64,000 bases of DNA from Nakamurella leprariae (GTDB lineage: Bacteria; Actinomycetota; Actinomycetes; Mycobacteriales; Nakamurellaceae), in NCBI RefSeq assembly GCF_016918035.1, contig NZ_JAERWK010000021.1, positions 140,484-204,483 on the forward strand, in the 5' to 3' direction. Positions 49,553 through 61,087 of the stretch are shown here, piece by piece; position 1 is the stretch's first letter; each line of letters opens with the position of its first letter. The position numbers were made by a program, and so were the translations under genes. The notes beneath the pieces are model-generated. The model was given only the letters and a program-made list of their open reading frames with translations. It was not told the DNA's origin and made no database searches.

Positions 49553-50851
49553 GTGTGGATCCGTCACCTCTCGCTGACCGACTTCCGGTCCTGGCCGGCG
49601 GCCGACCTGCCGCTCACCCCGGGGGTGACCGTCCTGGTCGGACGCAACGGCGCCGGTAAGACGAACCTGGTCGAGGCGGCCGGCTACCTGGCCACCCTGT
49701 CCTCGCACCGGGTCGCCGGGGACGCGGCGCTCATCGCTCGCGGCGCCACCACCGCGGTGGTGCGGGCCGCGGTCGTGTCCCAGGGCCGCGAGTTGCTGCT
49801 GGAGACCGAGCTCACCACCGGCCGACCGAACAAGGCGCGGATCAACCGCTCACCGCTGCGCCGACCGCGGGAACTGCTTGGCGTGCTCCGCACCGTCCTG
49901 TTCGCCCCCGAGGACCTGGCCCTGGTGCGCGGTGATCCGTCGGAGCGCCGCCGCTTCCTGGACGACCTGCTGGTGCAGCGCACCCCCCGGCTGGCCGGCG
50001 TTCGCGCCGACTACGACCGGGTGCTCAAACAGCGCAACGCCCTGCTCAAGAGCGCCGGCGGGCGGTTGCGCCGGCAGTTCGGCGGTCGGTCCGCATCCCC
50101 CGCCGACCCCGACGGCAGCACTGCTCCCGGTGAGCCCAGCACCCTCGACGTCTGGGATCAGCACCTGGCCGAGACCGGTGTCGCGCTCGTCACCGCCCGT
50201 GAGGAACTGGTCGAGCAGCTGCGGCCGCTGGTGCGGGACGCCTACCGGGAGGTCGCCGGCCCGGACGCGGTCGTCGACGTGCGCTACCGGTCGACCGTCC
50301 CCGCCGCGCTCGCGGACGCCGCACCGCCGACCCTCCCCGATGGCACCGTGGACGACCGGACGGACGACCGGGCCGACGACCGGGACCTGACCGGACGCGG
50401 CCCGCGGGTGGTGGCGATGCTGGAGGCGCTGACCCGGCGGCGGGCCGACGAACTCGACCGTGGCATCAGCCTGGTCGGCCCGCACCGGGACGAGCTGGAA
50501 CTGATGCTGGCCGACGGCCCGGCCAAGGGCTTCGCCTCGCACGGCGAGTCGTGGTCCTACGCGCTGGCCCTGCGGATCGCCTCGTTCCGGCTGCTCCGCG
50601 CGGACGGCGTGGATCCGGTGCTCATCCTGGACGACGTCTTCGCCGAGCTGGACAGTCGCCGCCGCGACCGGTTGGCCGACCTGGTCGCCGACGCCGACCA
50701 GGTGCTGGTCACTGCGGCCGTCGCCGGCGACGTGCCCGCCGGCCTGCGCGGCCGGCAGATCCAGGTGCAGGACGGGACCATCACCGTGCCCGAGCAGCCC
50801 GAGCAGCCCGAGCAGCCCTGGCCGGTCGACGGGGACGAGGGAGGACGATGA
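49553..50851 (+). CDS. recF: DNA replication/repair protein RecF
   Basis: 432 residues, longer than typical (~370-400) because of an Asp/Arg-rich insert (TVDDRTDDRADDRD) near residue 265 and a C-terminal PEQPEQPEQP repeat. Walker A GRNGAGKTNLVEAAGYL near 29; signature and Walker B VDPVLILDDVFAELDSRRR. It loads RecA at gaps. The GTG at 49553 has no ribosome binding site; a CAGAAT 8 bases upstream could make it leaderless. Its stop overlaps the DUF721 start. Confidence 0.95.
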   Translation: MWIRHLSLTDFRSWPAADLPLTPGVTVLVGRNGAGKTNLVEAAGYLATLSSHRVAGDAALIARGATTAVVRAAVVSQGRELLLETELTTGRPNKARINRSPLRRPRELLGVLRTVLFAPEDLALVRGDPSERRRFLDDLLVQRTPRLAGVRADYDRVLKQRNALLKSAGGRLRRQFGGRSASPADPDGSTAPGEPSTLDVWDQHLAETGVALVTAREELVEQLRPLVRDAYREVAGPDAVVDVRYRSTVPAALADAAPPTLPDGTVDDRTDDRADDRDLTGRGPRVVAMLEALTRRRADELDRGISLVGPHRDELELMLADGPAKGFASHGESWSYALALRIASFRLLRADGVDPVLILDDVFAELDSRRRDRLADLVADADQVLVTAAVAGDVPAGLRGRQIQVQDGTITVPEQPEQPEQPWPVDGDEGGR

Positions 50852-51417
50852 CCGGCATGGAACCGGACGACCCGACCCCGGCCGACACGCCCGGGAACGA
50901 CACGCCGGTACGCGGGTCCGACCTGGCCCGGCAGGCGCTGGAACAGGCCCGCGAGCGGAACGCCGCCCGGCGTCGCGAGGCCGGCCGGACCCCGTTGGTG
51001 CGCCGCGGTGGCGGCCCGGCCGCACGCCGTCGCCGCCGCTGGTCCGGGCCCGGCCCGGACAGCCGGGACCCGCAACCGCTGGGCGCGACCCTGCGCACGT
51101 GGGTGGACCGGGCTGGAGTGGGGGCGGACCTGACCCGGGCGCAGATCTTCGGCCGGTGGCCGCAGCTGGTCGGGCCGGAGGTGGCCGACCACTGCGCCCC
51201 GGTCTCGCTCACCGACGGAGAACTGTTGGTGCAGGCCGAGTCCACCGCGTGGGCGACCCAGATCCGGATGCTGGCCCCGCAGCTGCTCGTCCGGATCAAC
51301 GGCGAGCTCGGGGCCAACTCGGTGCGCCGGATCCGGGCCCGCGGGCCCGCCGCGCCCAGCTGGCGGTTCGGCACCCGGCACGTGCCGGGACGCGGCCCCC
51401 GGGACACCTACGGCTGA
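50848..51417 (+). CDS. DUF721 protein (DciA-like)
   Basis: 189 residues. Disordered N-terminus (about 1-75, basic) followed by the DUF721 domain: ADLTRAQIFGRWPQLVGPEV, LLVQAESTAWATQIRMLAPQ, LLVRINGELG. DUF721 proteins between recF and gyrB include DciA, the helicase operator that loads DnaB in bacteria lacking DnaC. The ATG at 50848 overlaps the recF stop; an ATG at 50857 is also possible. Confidence 0.9.
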   Translation: MTGMEPDDPTPADTPGNDTPVRGSDLARQALEQARERNAARRREAGRTPLVRRGGGPAARRRRRWSGPGPDSRDPQPLGATLRTWVDRAGVGADLTRAQIFGRWPQLVGPEVADHCAPVSLTDGELLVQAESTAWATQIRMLAPQLLVRINGELGANSVRRIRARGPAAPSWRFGTRHVPGRGPRDTYG

Positions 51418-53770
<2,353 letters not shown>

Positions 53771-53934
53771 CCCGGCGGCCCGCCGTCGCCCCTCTCGGTG
53801 ACGGCGGGATGCGTCGGATCAACCGGTCGGGGCGGAGTGTCGCGTTGCGCAACGGAACGGGCACGTTCCGATTGCGCCGAATGACACCCGATCGCCGACC
53901 GATCCCGATCCGCCCGATCACCCATGCACAACAG

Positions 53935-53952
53935 CTGTCCACATGTGGATAT
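53935..53952. promoter_or_regulatory. inverted DnaA boxes in the gyrB-gyrA gap
   Basis: CTGTCCACA (53935-53943) and TGTGGATAT (53944-53952) abut head to head, each one mismatch from consensus. They form the palindrome TCCACATGTGGA. A third partial box CCACG follows. Confidence 0.6.
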
Positions 53953-54022
53953 CCACGTCACCCGTTCGTGGAGATCTGCGGGCTCCGACCATTCAACTCC
54001 GTGAGACGGAAGGCCACCTGAA

Positions 54023-56569
54023 GTGACAGGTCCCACCACCGGCGAACACGACCGCACCGAGCCGGTCGACATCCAGCAGGAGATGCAGCGGTCGTTCATC
54101 GACTACGCGATGAGCGTCATCGTCTCGCGGGCCCTGCCGGACGTCCGGGACGGTCTCAAGCCGGTGCACCGTCGCGTGCTGTACGGGATGTTCGAGTCGG
54201 GCTTCCGCCCGGACCGGGGCCGGGTGAAGTCCTCCCGCGTCGTCGGTGACGTCATGGGCAGTTACCACCCGCACGGCGACAGCGCCATCTACGACACCGT
54301 GGTGCGCATGGCGCAGCCGTGGTCGCTGCGGTACCCGCTCATCGACGGGCAGGGCAACTTCGGCTCGCCGGGCAACGACCCGGCGGCGGCCATGCGGTAC
54401 ACGGAGTGCCGGATGTCGGCGTTGGCGATGCAGATGATCGCCGGCATCAACGAGAACACCGTCGACATGACGCCGAACTACGACGGCAAGACCGAGGAAC
54501 CCACGGTCCTGCCCTCGCGGATCCCGAACCTGCTGGTCAACGGCTCGTCCGGGATCGCGGTCGGTATGGCGACCAACATTCCCCCGCACAACCTGCGCGA
54601 GGTGGGGGCCGCGGTCGTCTGGGCGCTGGACCATCCGGAGGCCACGCCCGAGGAGCTGCTCGAGGCCTGCATCGAGCGGGTGAAGGGCCCGGACTTCCCG
54701 ACCGGCGCCCAGATCGCCGGGGTCAGCGGCATCCAGGACGCGTACCGCACCGGCCGTGGCGCCATCCGCATGCGTGCGGTGGTCAACACCGACGAGGACG
54801 CCCGCGGCCGCACCATCCTGGTCGTCACCGAGCTGCCGTACCAGGTCAACCCGGACAACCTGGTCACCTCGATCGCCGAGCTGGTCCGGGACGGGCGGGT
54901 GGCCGGCATCGCCGACATCGCCGACGAGTCCAGCGACCGCGTCGGCATGCGCATCGTCGTCACGCTGAAGCGGGACGCGGTGGCCAAGGTCGTGCTGGCC
55001 AACCTGTTCAAGCACACCGCGCTGCAGACCAGCTTCGGCGCGAACATGCTGGCCATCGTCGACGGGGTGCCGCGCACCCTGCGGCTCGACCAGATGATCG
55101 GCCACTACGTCGATCACCAGATCGAGGTCATCGTCCGGCGCACCCAGTACCGGCTGGACGAGGCGGAGAAGCGGGCGCACATCCTGCGCGGCCTGGTCAA
55201 GGCCCTCGACGCGCTGGACGAGGTCATCGCGCTGATCCGGGCGTCGTCCAGCCCGGACGAGGCCCGCACCGGCCTGATCGGCCTGTTGGACATCGACGAG
55301 GTCCAGGCCAACGCCATCCTCGAGATGCAGCTGCGCCGACTCACCGCGCTGCAGCGCCAGCAGATCATCGACGACCTGGCCCGGATCGAGCTGGAGATCG
55401 CCGACTACCGCGACATCCTGGCCCGGCCGGAACGGCAGCGGCAGATCGTCAAGGACGAGCTCACCGAGATCGTCGAGAAGTGGGGCGACGAGCGGCGCAC
55501 CGCGTTGGTGCCGTTCGAGGGCGAGGTCTCCATGGAGGACCTCATCGCCACCGAGGACGTCGTCGTCACCATCACCCGTACCGGCTACGCCAAGCGGACC
55601 AAGACCGACCTGTACCGCGCCCAGCGGCGCGGCGGCAAGGGTGTGCAGGGCGCCGCGCTCAAGCAGGACGACATCGTGGCGCACTTCTTCGTGTGCTCCA
55701 CCCACGACTGGATCCTGTTCTTCACCAACAAGGGTCGCGTCTACCGGGCCAAGGCCTACGAACTGCCCGAGGCCAACCGCAACGCCCGGGGCCAGCACGT
55801 CGCCAACCTCCTGGCCTTCCAGCCGGACGAGCGGATCGCCCAGGTCATCCAGATCCGGGACTACGGCGTGGCGCCGTACCTGGTGCTGGCGACCAAGGCC
55901 GGCCTGGTCAAGAAGAGCGAGCTGACCGCCTTCGACTCCAACCGCTCCGGTGGCATCGTCGCCGTCAACCTGCGCGAGGACGACGAGCTGGTCGGCGCGG
56001 TGCTCTGCTCCGCCGAGGACGACCTGCTGCTGATCTCGGCCGAGGGGCAGTCGATCCGGTTCCACGCCACGGACGAGGCGCTGCGGCCGATGGGGCGGGC
56101 CACGTCCGGCGTGCTGGGCATGCGGTTCAACGCCGGTGACGAGCTGCTCTCGCTCGAGGTCGCCCGGGCCGATTCCTTCGTGCTGGTGGCCACCGAGCGG
56201 GGCTACGCCAAGCGCACCGACATCGAGGAGTACCCGGTCCAGGGTCGCGGCGGGAAGGGCGTGCTGACCATCCAGTACGACCGGCGCCGTGGCAAGCTGG
56301 TGGGCGCACTGATCGTCGACCTGGACACCGAGGTCTACGCGATCACCTCCGGCGGGGGCGTCATCCGGACGTCCGCCCGTGAGGTCCGCAAGGCCAAGCG
56401 CCAGACCATGGGCGTGCGGCTGATGAACCTGTCGGAAGGGGACAGCCTGGTGGCGATCGCCCGCAACGCCGACGCCGCGGCTGACGCTGCCGTCGACGCT
56501 GCCGTCGACGGTGAGACTCCCAGCGGTCCGGACGGCAGCACGGACGGCAGCACGGACGGTGGCGCGTGA
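54023..56569 (+). CDS. gyrA: DNA gyrase subunit A
   Basis: 848 residues; cleaves and rejoins DNA. Catalytic Tyr in [10 protein letters not shown]. The quinolone region reads [20 protein letters not shown], with Ser at the E. coli Ser83 position instead of the Ala found in M. tuberculosis. The six-bladed C-terminal beta-pinwheel includes the GyrA box-type QRRGGKG and ends in a short Ala/Asp tail. The GTG has GGAAGG 9 bases upstream. It overlaps the DUF3566 gene by 4 bp. Confidence 0.98.
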   Translation: MTGPTTGEHDRTEPVDIQQEMQRSFIDYAMSVIVSRALPDVRDGLKPVHRRVLYGMFESGFRPDRGRVKSSRVVGDVMGSYHPHGDSAIYDTVVRMAQPWSLRYPLIDGQGNFGSPGNDPAAAMRYTECRMSALAMQMIAGINENTVDMTPNYDGKTEEPTVLPSRIPNLLVNGSSGIAVGMATNIPPHNLREVGAAVVWALDHPEATPEELLEACIERVKGPDFPTGAQIAGVSGIQDAYRTGRGAIRMRAVVNTDEDARGRTILVVTELPYQVNPDNLVTSIAELVRDGRVAGIADIADESSDRVGMRIVVTLKRDAVAKVVLANLFKHTALQTSFGANMLAIVDGVPRTLRLDQMIGHYVDHQIEVIVRRTQYRLDEAEKRAHILRGLVKALDALDEVIALIRASSSPDEARTGLIGLLDIDEVQANAILEMQLRRLTALQRQQIIDDLARIELEIADYRDILARPERQRQIVKDELTEIVEKWGDERRTALVPFEGEVSMEDLIATEDVVVTITRTGYAKRTKTDLYRAQRRGGKGVQGAALKQDDIVAHFFVCSTHDWILFFTNKGRVYRAKAYELPEANRNARGQHVANLLAFQPDERIAQVIQIRDYGVAPYLVLATKAGLVKKSELTAFDSNRSGGIVAVNLREDDELVGAVLCSAEDDLLLISAEGQSIRFHATDEALRPMGRATSGVLGMRFNAGDELLSLEVARADSFVLVATERGYAKRTDIEEYPVQGRGGKGVLTIQYDRRRGKLVGALIVDLDTEVYAITSGGGVIRTSAREVRKAKRQTMGVRLMNLSEGDSLVAIARNADAAADAAVDAAVDGETPSGPDGSTDGSTDGGA

Positions 56570-57105
56570 CGGCGGCCTCCGGCGCCAACCCGGCCCGTCC
56601 CGCGATGAGTTCGCCGACCGCCTCCACCGCGGCGACCAGTGCCACGGCCGGTCCCGCGGCGGCGGGTCCGGCCCGGGCCGGGGAGGCGCCCAGCCGTCCC
56701 GGCCCCGCCGCGGTGGGTGCCCCGCGCCGCACCCGGCGGCCGCCCCGGCTGGCCTCGCTGCAGCTCAAGCGGCTGGATCCGTGGACCGTCCTGAAGATCA
56801 GCCTGATCGTCTCGATCGTCATGTTCTTCGTGTGGATGATCGCGATCGGCATCCTGTGGCTCTCGCTGCAGGGCATGGGCGTGTGGGGCCAGATCAACGA
56901 CACGTTCTCCACACTGACCAGCGCGGACGCGGTCAGCGGGTCGACCGACCTGATCACGCCGGTGCGGGTGTTCGGGGTGGCTGCGGTGGTCGGCGCGATC
57001 AACATCGTGCTGTTCACCCTGCTGGCCACGGTGGCCGCATTCGTCTACAACGCGGCGGCAGCCATGTCCGGCGGGGTCGAGCTCACCCTCAGCGAACGGG
57101 ACTGA
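56566..57105 (+). CDS. DUF3566 membrane protein
   Basis: 179 residues, equivalent to Rv0007 next to gyrA. Disordered Ala/Pro N-terminus (about 1-60), then DUF3566: [17 protein letters not shown], a first helix ([22 protein letters not shown]), a short extracellular loop, and a second helix ([20 protein letters not shown]) with the conserved FVYN end. The function is not settled. The GTG overlaps the gyrA stop. No tRNA-Ile or tRNA-Ala follows, unlike in mycobacteria. Confidence 0.92.
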   Translation: MTAASGANPARPAMSSPTASTAATSATAGPAAAGPARAGEAPSRPGPAAVGAPRRTRRPPRLASLQLKRLDPWTVLKISLIVSIVMFFVWMIAIGILWLSLQGMGVWGQINDTFSTLTSADAVSGSTDLITPVRVFGVAAVVGAINIVLFTLLATVAAFVYNAAAAMSGGVELTLSERD

Positions 57106-57111
57106 TCCCGC

Positions 57112-58071
57112 TCAGCGCTGCTCGGCTCCGACCAGGTGGCGCGGCCTGACCACCACGACGGGGCAGGCGGCGTTGCTGACCAGGGCCTGGCTGGTCGACC
57201 CCAGTGCGAGGCCGGCCAGACCGCTCAGGCCGCGCGAGCCGACCACCAGCAGCGCCGCGGTCCCGGACCGCTCCAGCAGCACGGACGTCGGCCGGCCCGG
57301 ATCGATCACCGCCTGGACCTCGACGTCCGGGTAGCGCTCGCGCCAGCCGGCCAGCTGCTCGGCGAGCGTGGTGCGCTCCTCGGCCTCGAGTTCCGACGGG
57401 TCCCGGTGCACCGCCAAGCTGGGAGTGCCCAGGGCGACGTCGGCCCGTTCCCAACAGCTGAGCGCGACCAGCCGGACGCCACGCACCGCGGCCTCCTCGA
57501 AGGCGTACCCGACCGCAGCCTCGCTGATCGCCGATCCGTCCACCCCGACGACCACCGGGCCCTCGGTGCGCCGGTGCCGTTCGTTGCCGTGGTCGCCGCG
57601 CACCACCGCGACGGGGGTGGTGCTGGCCAGCACCAGGTTCCAGGACGTCGAGCCGAGCAGCGCCCCGGCCAGCCGGCCGCGCCGGGCGCCGACGACGACC
57701 AGCAGCGCTCGGTCGGAGGCCTCACGCAGCGCCTCGGACGGGCGGCCGGCCGCCAGCCGGCACGACACCGGCACGCCGGGGAACTGCTCGGTGACCGCTC
57801 GGGCCGCATCGGCCAGCATCCGGTCGCCGTCCTCCCGCAGCGTGGCGGACAGACCGTCATCGCCGCGGTCGCCGCGGTCGCCCCGGCGGCCGAACAGCCC
57901 GAGCCTCGGCAGATCCCAGCCGTGCACCAGCAGCAGCGCGGCCGAGCGGGCCTGCGCCTGTTCGGCCGCCCAGCGGGTCGCGTGCAGGGCGGCCTCGCTG
58001 CCGTCGACGCCGGCCACCACGACGTTGGTGCGACCCGGGGTGCTCATCAGATCGGTGCGGTCCTCGGCCAT
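57112..58071 (-). CDS. tandem universal stress protein
   Basis: 319 residues, two UspA domains in a row. Domain 1 starts VVVAGVDGSEAALHATRWAA and has VVVGARRGRLAGALLGSTSW near its end; domain 2 starts VVVGVDGSAISEAAVGYAF and ends LLVVGSRGLSGLAGLALGST. Both keep the ATP-binding G-2x-G-9x-G(S/T) pattern. An Arg/Gly/Asp insert (GRRGDRGDRGDDG) breaks the first domain. GAGGGGG precedes the ATG at 58071. Actinobacterial relatives respond to hypoxia and stationary phase. It converges on DUF3566 with only 6 bp between stops. Confidence 0.92.
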   Translation of the reverse strand: MAEDRTDLMSTPGRTNVVVAGVDGSEAALHATRWAAEQAQARSAALLLVHGWDLPRLGLFGRRGDRGDRGDDGLSATLREDGDRMLADAARAVTEQFPGVPVSCRLAAGRPSEALREASDRALLVVVGARRGRLAGALLGSTSWNLVLASTTPVAVVRGDHGNERHRRTEGPVVVGVDGSAISEAAVGYAFEEAAVRGVRLVALSCWERADVALGTPSLAVHRDPSELEAEERTTLAEQLAGWRERYPDVEVQAVIDPGRPTSVLLERSGTAALLVVGSRGLSGLAGLALGSTSQALVSNAACPVVVVRPRHLVGAEQR

Positions 58072-58248
58072 GCCGCCCCCTCGGGTGCCCCCTTGATGCC
58101 GACCGCTGATCATCCCCGCCCGTGGTGTCCGGCGCGCCAGCGCCAGGTGAACGCCCGGCGGTGACGAGACGTCGATCACCCCCCGTCACAGGACGCGCGC
58201 GTCCCGACACGGCCGGGTGGCTCAGGGTCTTGCAACGTTCAACCATAG

Positions 58249-58267
58249 TGTGGTTAGCCTGTCCTCA
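58249..58267. promoter_or_regulatory. candidate DtxR/IdeR iron box upstream of doxX
   Basis: Matches 13 of 19 positions of TTAGGTTAGCCTAACCTAA, with the core GGTTAGCCT intact. A -10-like TAGCCT lies inside it, with TTGCAA 19 bp upstream. Flanked by an AACCA...TGGTT inverted repeat. Confidence 0.5.
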
Positions 58268-58292
58268 TTCCGTCGGGGAAAGGATCACCCAC

Positions 58293-58835
58293 ATGTCCGT
58301 CACCATGACCGGCTCGGCGTCCGCCGTCCGGGCCGATGCCGTCGTGTCACTGCCGCGAGCGGGGCGCACCGCCTTCGGTGTCGTCCGCATCCTGCTGGGC
58401 GTCGTCTACCTCTGGCCGTTCGTCGACAAGCTGTTCGGGCTGGGGCTGCAGACGCCGAGCGAGCGGGCCTGGCTCTCCGGCGGCTCGCCCACCAACGGGT
58501 ACCTGTCCAACCTGGAGGGCCCGATGGCCGGCGTCTTCGGCGCGATGGCCGGCAACCCGGTCGCCGACTGGCTCTTCATGCTCGGGATCCTCGGGACCGG
58601 CGTGGCCTTCCTGGCCGGCGCCGGGCTCTGGCCGGCCGCCGTGGCGGGAACGGTGCTGATGGGGTCGATCTGGCTGACCAACCTGCCGTTGGCCACCCAC
58701 CCGTTCCTGGACCAGCACCTGTTCTACGTGGTGCTCGGCTGGGCACTCGCGCTGGCGGGCGCCGGTCGGTGGCTGGGCGTGGGAACCTGGTGGGCGAGCA
58801 CCGGCGCGGTCCGGCGGATGTCCTGGCTCCGCTGA
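58293..58835 (+). CDS. DoxX family membrane protein
   Basis: 180 residues with four membrane helices: FGVVRILLGVVYLWPFVDKL holds the DoxX opening, then helices near 90-110, 115-132 and 145-165. DoxX proteins are quinone-linked or redox-associated; mycobacterial DoxX works with SodA and a thiosulfate transferase. The ATG at 58293 has AAAGGA 9 bases upstream. The iron box at its promoter suggests response to iron or redox. Ends before a compact stem-loop. Confidence 0.87.
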   Translation: MSVTMTGSASAVRADAVVSLPRAGRTAFGVVRILLGVVYLWPFVDKLFGLGLQTPSERAWLSGGSPTNGYLSNLEGPMAGVFGAMAGNPVADWLFMLGILGTGVAFLAGAGLWPAAVAGTVLMGSIWLTNLPLATHPFLDQHLFYVVLGWALALAGAGRWLGVGTWWASTGAVRRMSWLR

Positions 58836-58847
58836 CCTGAGCCGCAC

Positions 58848-58912
58848 CCCTGCGGTTGCGCAGGGTTCCGCCGCCCGGGGTGATCACCCGAACAGGGGAA
58901 TGCCCCGGGCGG
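58848..58912 (+). terminator. double stem-loop after doxX
   Basis: CCCTGCG-GTTG-CGCAGGG (58848-58865) is an ideal tetraloop hairpin followed by TT. CCGCCCGGGG / CCCCGGGCGG (58871-58880 with 58903-58912) forms a second 10-bp stem, which competes with an internal GGGTGATCACCC palindrome. Confidence 0.7.
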
Positions 58913-58978
58913 TGCTGCGTCCGCTGTGTCCCGGTTCTGATGGCGAAGCGTCGCCGCCCTCCACTACTGTCCACCCGG

Positions 58979-59007
58979 TTGACGGTGCGACCTGGACCGA
59001 GTACCGA
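58979..59007 (+). promoter_or_regulatory. candidate promoter upstream of the thioesterase cluster
   Basis: TTGACG and TACCGA with a 17-bp spacer. An alternative -10, TAGCCT, lies at 59075-59080 within the iron box. Confidence 0.4.
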
Positions 59008-59068
59008 CGGTGATCGACTCGGCCGATGTGGCGTGGACAGCACGCCACCGGGACGAACTGGAGCCGAA

Positions 59069-59087
59069 CTTCGGTTAGCCTGGCCTT
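59069..59087. promoter_or_regulatory. candidate DtxR/IdeR iron box upstream of the thioesterase cluster
   Basis: TTCGGTTAGCCTGGCCTTT matches 14 of 19 positions of the DtxR/IdeR consensus. It shares GGTTAGCCTGnCCT with the doxX box. Lies 24-42 bp before the thioesterase start. Confidence 0.55.
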
Positions 59088-59110
59088 TGTCAACAGACGG
59101 AGGAGGACGC

Positions 59111-59923
59111 GTGGACGACGAGCTCGGGCGATCGGTCGCCTCGGTGCGGCCGCCGGCGTCCGCCCCGGTCGTCCGTCCGCCGCTGTGGTGCTTCGCCGGT
59201 GGCGGCGCCCCCGCACTGTCCATGCTGCCGTTGGCGCGCGCCCTGCCGGCCGATCAGCCGGTGCACGCCTGGCAGGCGCCGGGCTACGAAGGCCGGGCGT
59301 GGCCGGACTGGTCCGTCGCCGGAGCGGCGACCCGCGCGCTGCGCACCATCCGGCGGACCACCCCGTGCGGCCCGTTCCCGCTGGTCGGGCACTCCTTCGG
59401 GGGGCTGCTGGCGTTGGAGGTGGCGGCCCGGCTGACCGCCGCGGGTCAGGACGTCCCGTTCGTCATGCTGCTCGACACCGTCGTGCCGCCGACGCTGCCG
59501 GCAGCACCGGGTGCGCCCGCGCCCGTCGGTGACGACCGGCCGATCCCAGAGCCGATGGACGGCCCGGCCGGGGCGTCGGCCCCTGACCTGCGGTCCCGAC
59601 TCGCCATGCATCTGATGGTCGCCGGCGCCGGACTCGTGGAGTACTCGCCCGGCCGACGGGACGCCGTGTTCTGGGAGCGCAGCCTGCGGATGACCAACCG
59701 GCACCGGCCGCGCCCGTGGTCCGGCCGGGTCATCCTGGTCATGGCCGGCGACAACCCGGACGATCCGCGGCGCTGGGAGACCGTGCTCACCGGCCCCTTC
59801 GAGGTGCATCGCGTCGCCGGTGGGCACAGTTCCATCATGCGACCGCCGTTCAACGCGCCGATCGCCCAGCTCCTGCTGACCGAACTGGACGCCGTGGCTC
59901 CCGGCGCCGCCGTGACCGCGTGA
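59111..59923 (+). CDS. thioesterase / alpha-beta hydrolase of NRPS type
   Basis: 270 residues. LWCFAGGGAPALSMLPLARAL opens like type-II and NRPS thioesterases; the nucleophile elbow is GHSFGGLLALEVAARL (Ser near 98), an Asp follows in VILVMAGDNPDDP, and the His is in RVAGGHSSIMRPP. Such enzymes release products from, or clean, carrier proteins; an adenylation-carrier protein is encoded 2.2 kb downstream. AGGAGG stands 4-5 bases before the GTG. The next gene overlaps by 1-3 bases (TGATG). Confidence 0.85.
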   Translation: MDDELGRSVASVRPPASAPVVRPPLWCFAGGGAPALSMLPLARALPADQPVHAWQAPGYEGRAWPDWSVAGAATRALRTIRRTTPCGPFPLVGHSFGGLLALEVAARLTAAGQDVPFVMLLDTVVPPTLPAAPGAPAPVGDDRPIPEPMDGPAGASAPDLRSRLAMHLMVAGAGLVEYSPGRRDAVFWERSLRMTNRHRPRPWSGRVILVMAGDNPDDPRRWETVLTGPFEVHRVAGGHSSIMRPPFNAPIAQLLLTELDAVAPGAAVTA

Positions 59924-61083
59924 TGAGCCCCGTGGAACTGGTTCCCGAGCCGTCCCGGACCGCTCACCGTCCGCTCCGGCGGGCGGGGGAGGCGCGGCGT
60001 GCGATGCCGGACCAGCCGGCCGGGCCGTCCACCGACCCGGCGACGGTGCTGCCGTTCACCGGTGGCGCCGGCGGAGCCACCCGGCACGACGAGGTACCCG
60101 GAACGGCGACGATCTCGGTGGTCGTCCCGGTGTACCGGGTGGAGCGGTTCGTCGGGGACTGCGTCCGGTCACTGGCTGCGCAGACCCGGCGGCCCGACCA
60201 GGTGGTCCTGGTCGACGACCGCGGCGGGGACGCGTCGATGGACGTCGCGCTGGCGGCGGCCCGGGCATGCGGCCTGCCGGTCACCGTGGTGACCTGCCCG
60301 TCCAACGGGGGCATCGGCCGGGCCCGGAACCTGGGTCTGCAGGCGGCCACCGGCGACCTGGTGCTGTTCCTGGACAGCGACGACACCCTGGTCCCGGACG
60401 CGTTGACGGAGTTGCTGGCCGCCCTGCGGCGCGAGCAGGCCGACTTCGCCAGCGGCCGGACCGTCGAGGTGCTGCCGGACGGCACCGAGCTGGACGTCAT
60501 GGAACCGGCCGCCGGGGTGCCGGCGGTGTCCGGCGCCGAGTTCGCCCGCGGCCTGCTGGTCAACCGGTTCCGCGCGCACAGCGCGACCAAGCTGTTCCGC
60601 CGCAGCGCCCTGCCCGAGGACCTGTTCGACGTGGACCGGGCGTACGAGGACTTCCTGCCCAACTTCCGGCAGGCCATGGAGAGCAGCCGGGTCGCCCTCA
60701 CCGACCGGGCGGTGCTGCGCTACCGCGTCAACCCGGCGTCGGTGTCCCGCTCCTTCGGCCGGCACACCGAGGACCTGTTCGCCGTGTCCCGCGACGTCCG
60801 CACCGAACTGGCCGACCGCGACCTGCTCACCCGGTGGTCCCGCGAGTGGTCCGTCTACCAGGCCGTCAACCTGGCCATCGCCGTCGGCAACACTGCCGTC
60901 CGCGCCCGGCACCTGGATCCCGCCGTGACCGGTACCGACACGGCCATCGCCGCCGCCCGAGCCCTGGTCCGACCGGCCGTGCTGCGCGCGCTGGCCGCCG
61001 ACCGGCGCTGGCGCGACCTGGCCGCCTGCGTGGTGCTCAAGGTGAGCCCGCGGCTGTACTCGTCGATCCTGCGGTTCCGGTGA
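59923..61083 (+). CDS. family 2 glycosyltransferase
   Basis: 386 residues. A disordered ~65-residue N-terminus precedes a GT-A domain: ISVVVPVYRVERFVGDCVRSL, VLVDDRGGDASMD, GIGRARNLGLQAATG, and the metal-binding FLDSDD. The acceptor half (about 200-380) contains RAHSATKLFRR and YEDFLPNFRQAM. Family 2 enzymes build surface polysaccharides or transfer sugars to teichoic acids and glycolipids; the substrate is unknown. Start ATG at 59923, sharing TGATG with the thioesterase; an internal ATG at 60004 is possible. Confidence 0.85.
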   Translation: MSPVELVPEPSRTAHRPLRRAGEARRAMPDQPAGPSTDPATVLPFTGGAGGATRHDEVPGTATISVVVPVYRVERFVGDCVRSLAAQTRRPDQVVLVDDRGGDASMDVALAAARACGLPVTVVTCPSNGGIGRARNLGLQAATGDLVLFLDSDDTLVPDALTELLAALRREQADFASGRTVEVLPDGTELDVMEPAAGVPAVSGAEFARGLLVNRFRAHSATKLFRRSALPEDLFDVDRAYEDFLPNFRQAMESSRVALTDRAVLRYRVNPASVSRSFGRHTEDLFAVSRDVRTELADRDLLTRWSREWSVYQAVNLAIAVGNTAVRARHLDPAVTGTDTAIAAARALVRPAVLRALAADRRWRDLAACVVLKVSPRLYSSILRFR

Positions 61084-61087
61084 CCCG

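Noticed and set aside
50789..50818. Tandem 9-bp repeat as a possible CRISPR or mobile-element mark
   Set aside because: It is three in-frame copies of PEQ codons at the end of recF; no spacers or inserted DNA.
53993..56065. 690-codon minus-strand frame opposite gyrA
   Set aside because: Antisense shadow of gyrA codons; no recognisable protein features.
57106..58292. tRNA-Ile/tRNA-Ala expected after gyrA as in mycobacteria
   Set aside because: No cloverleaf or CCA-type end found; the space is occupied by a universal stress protein gene and doxX.
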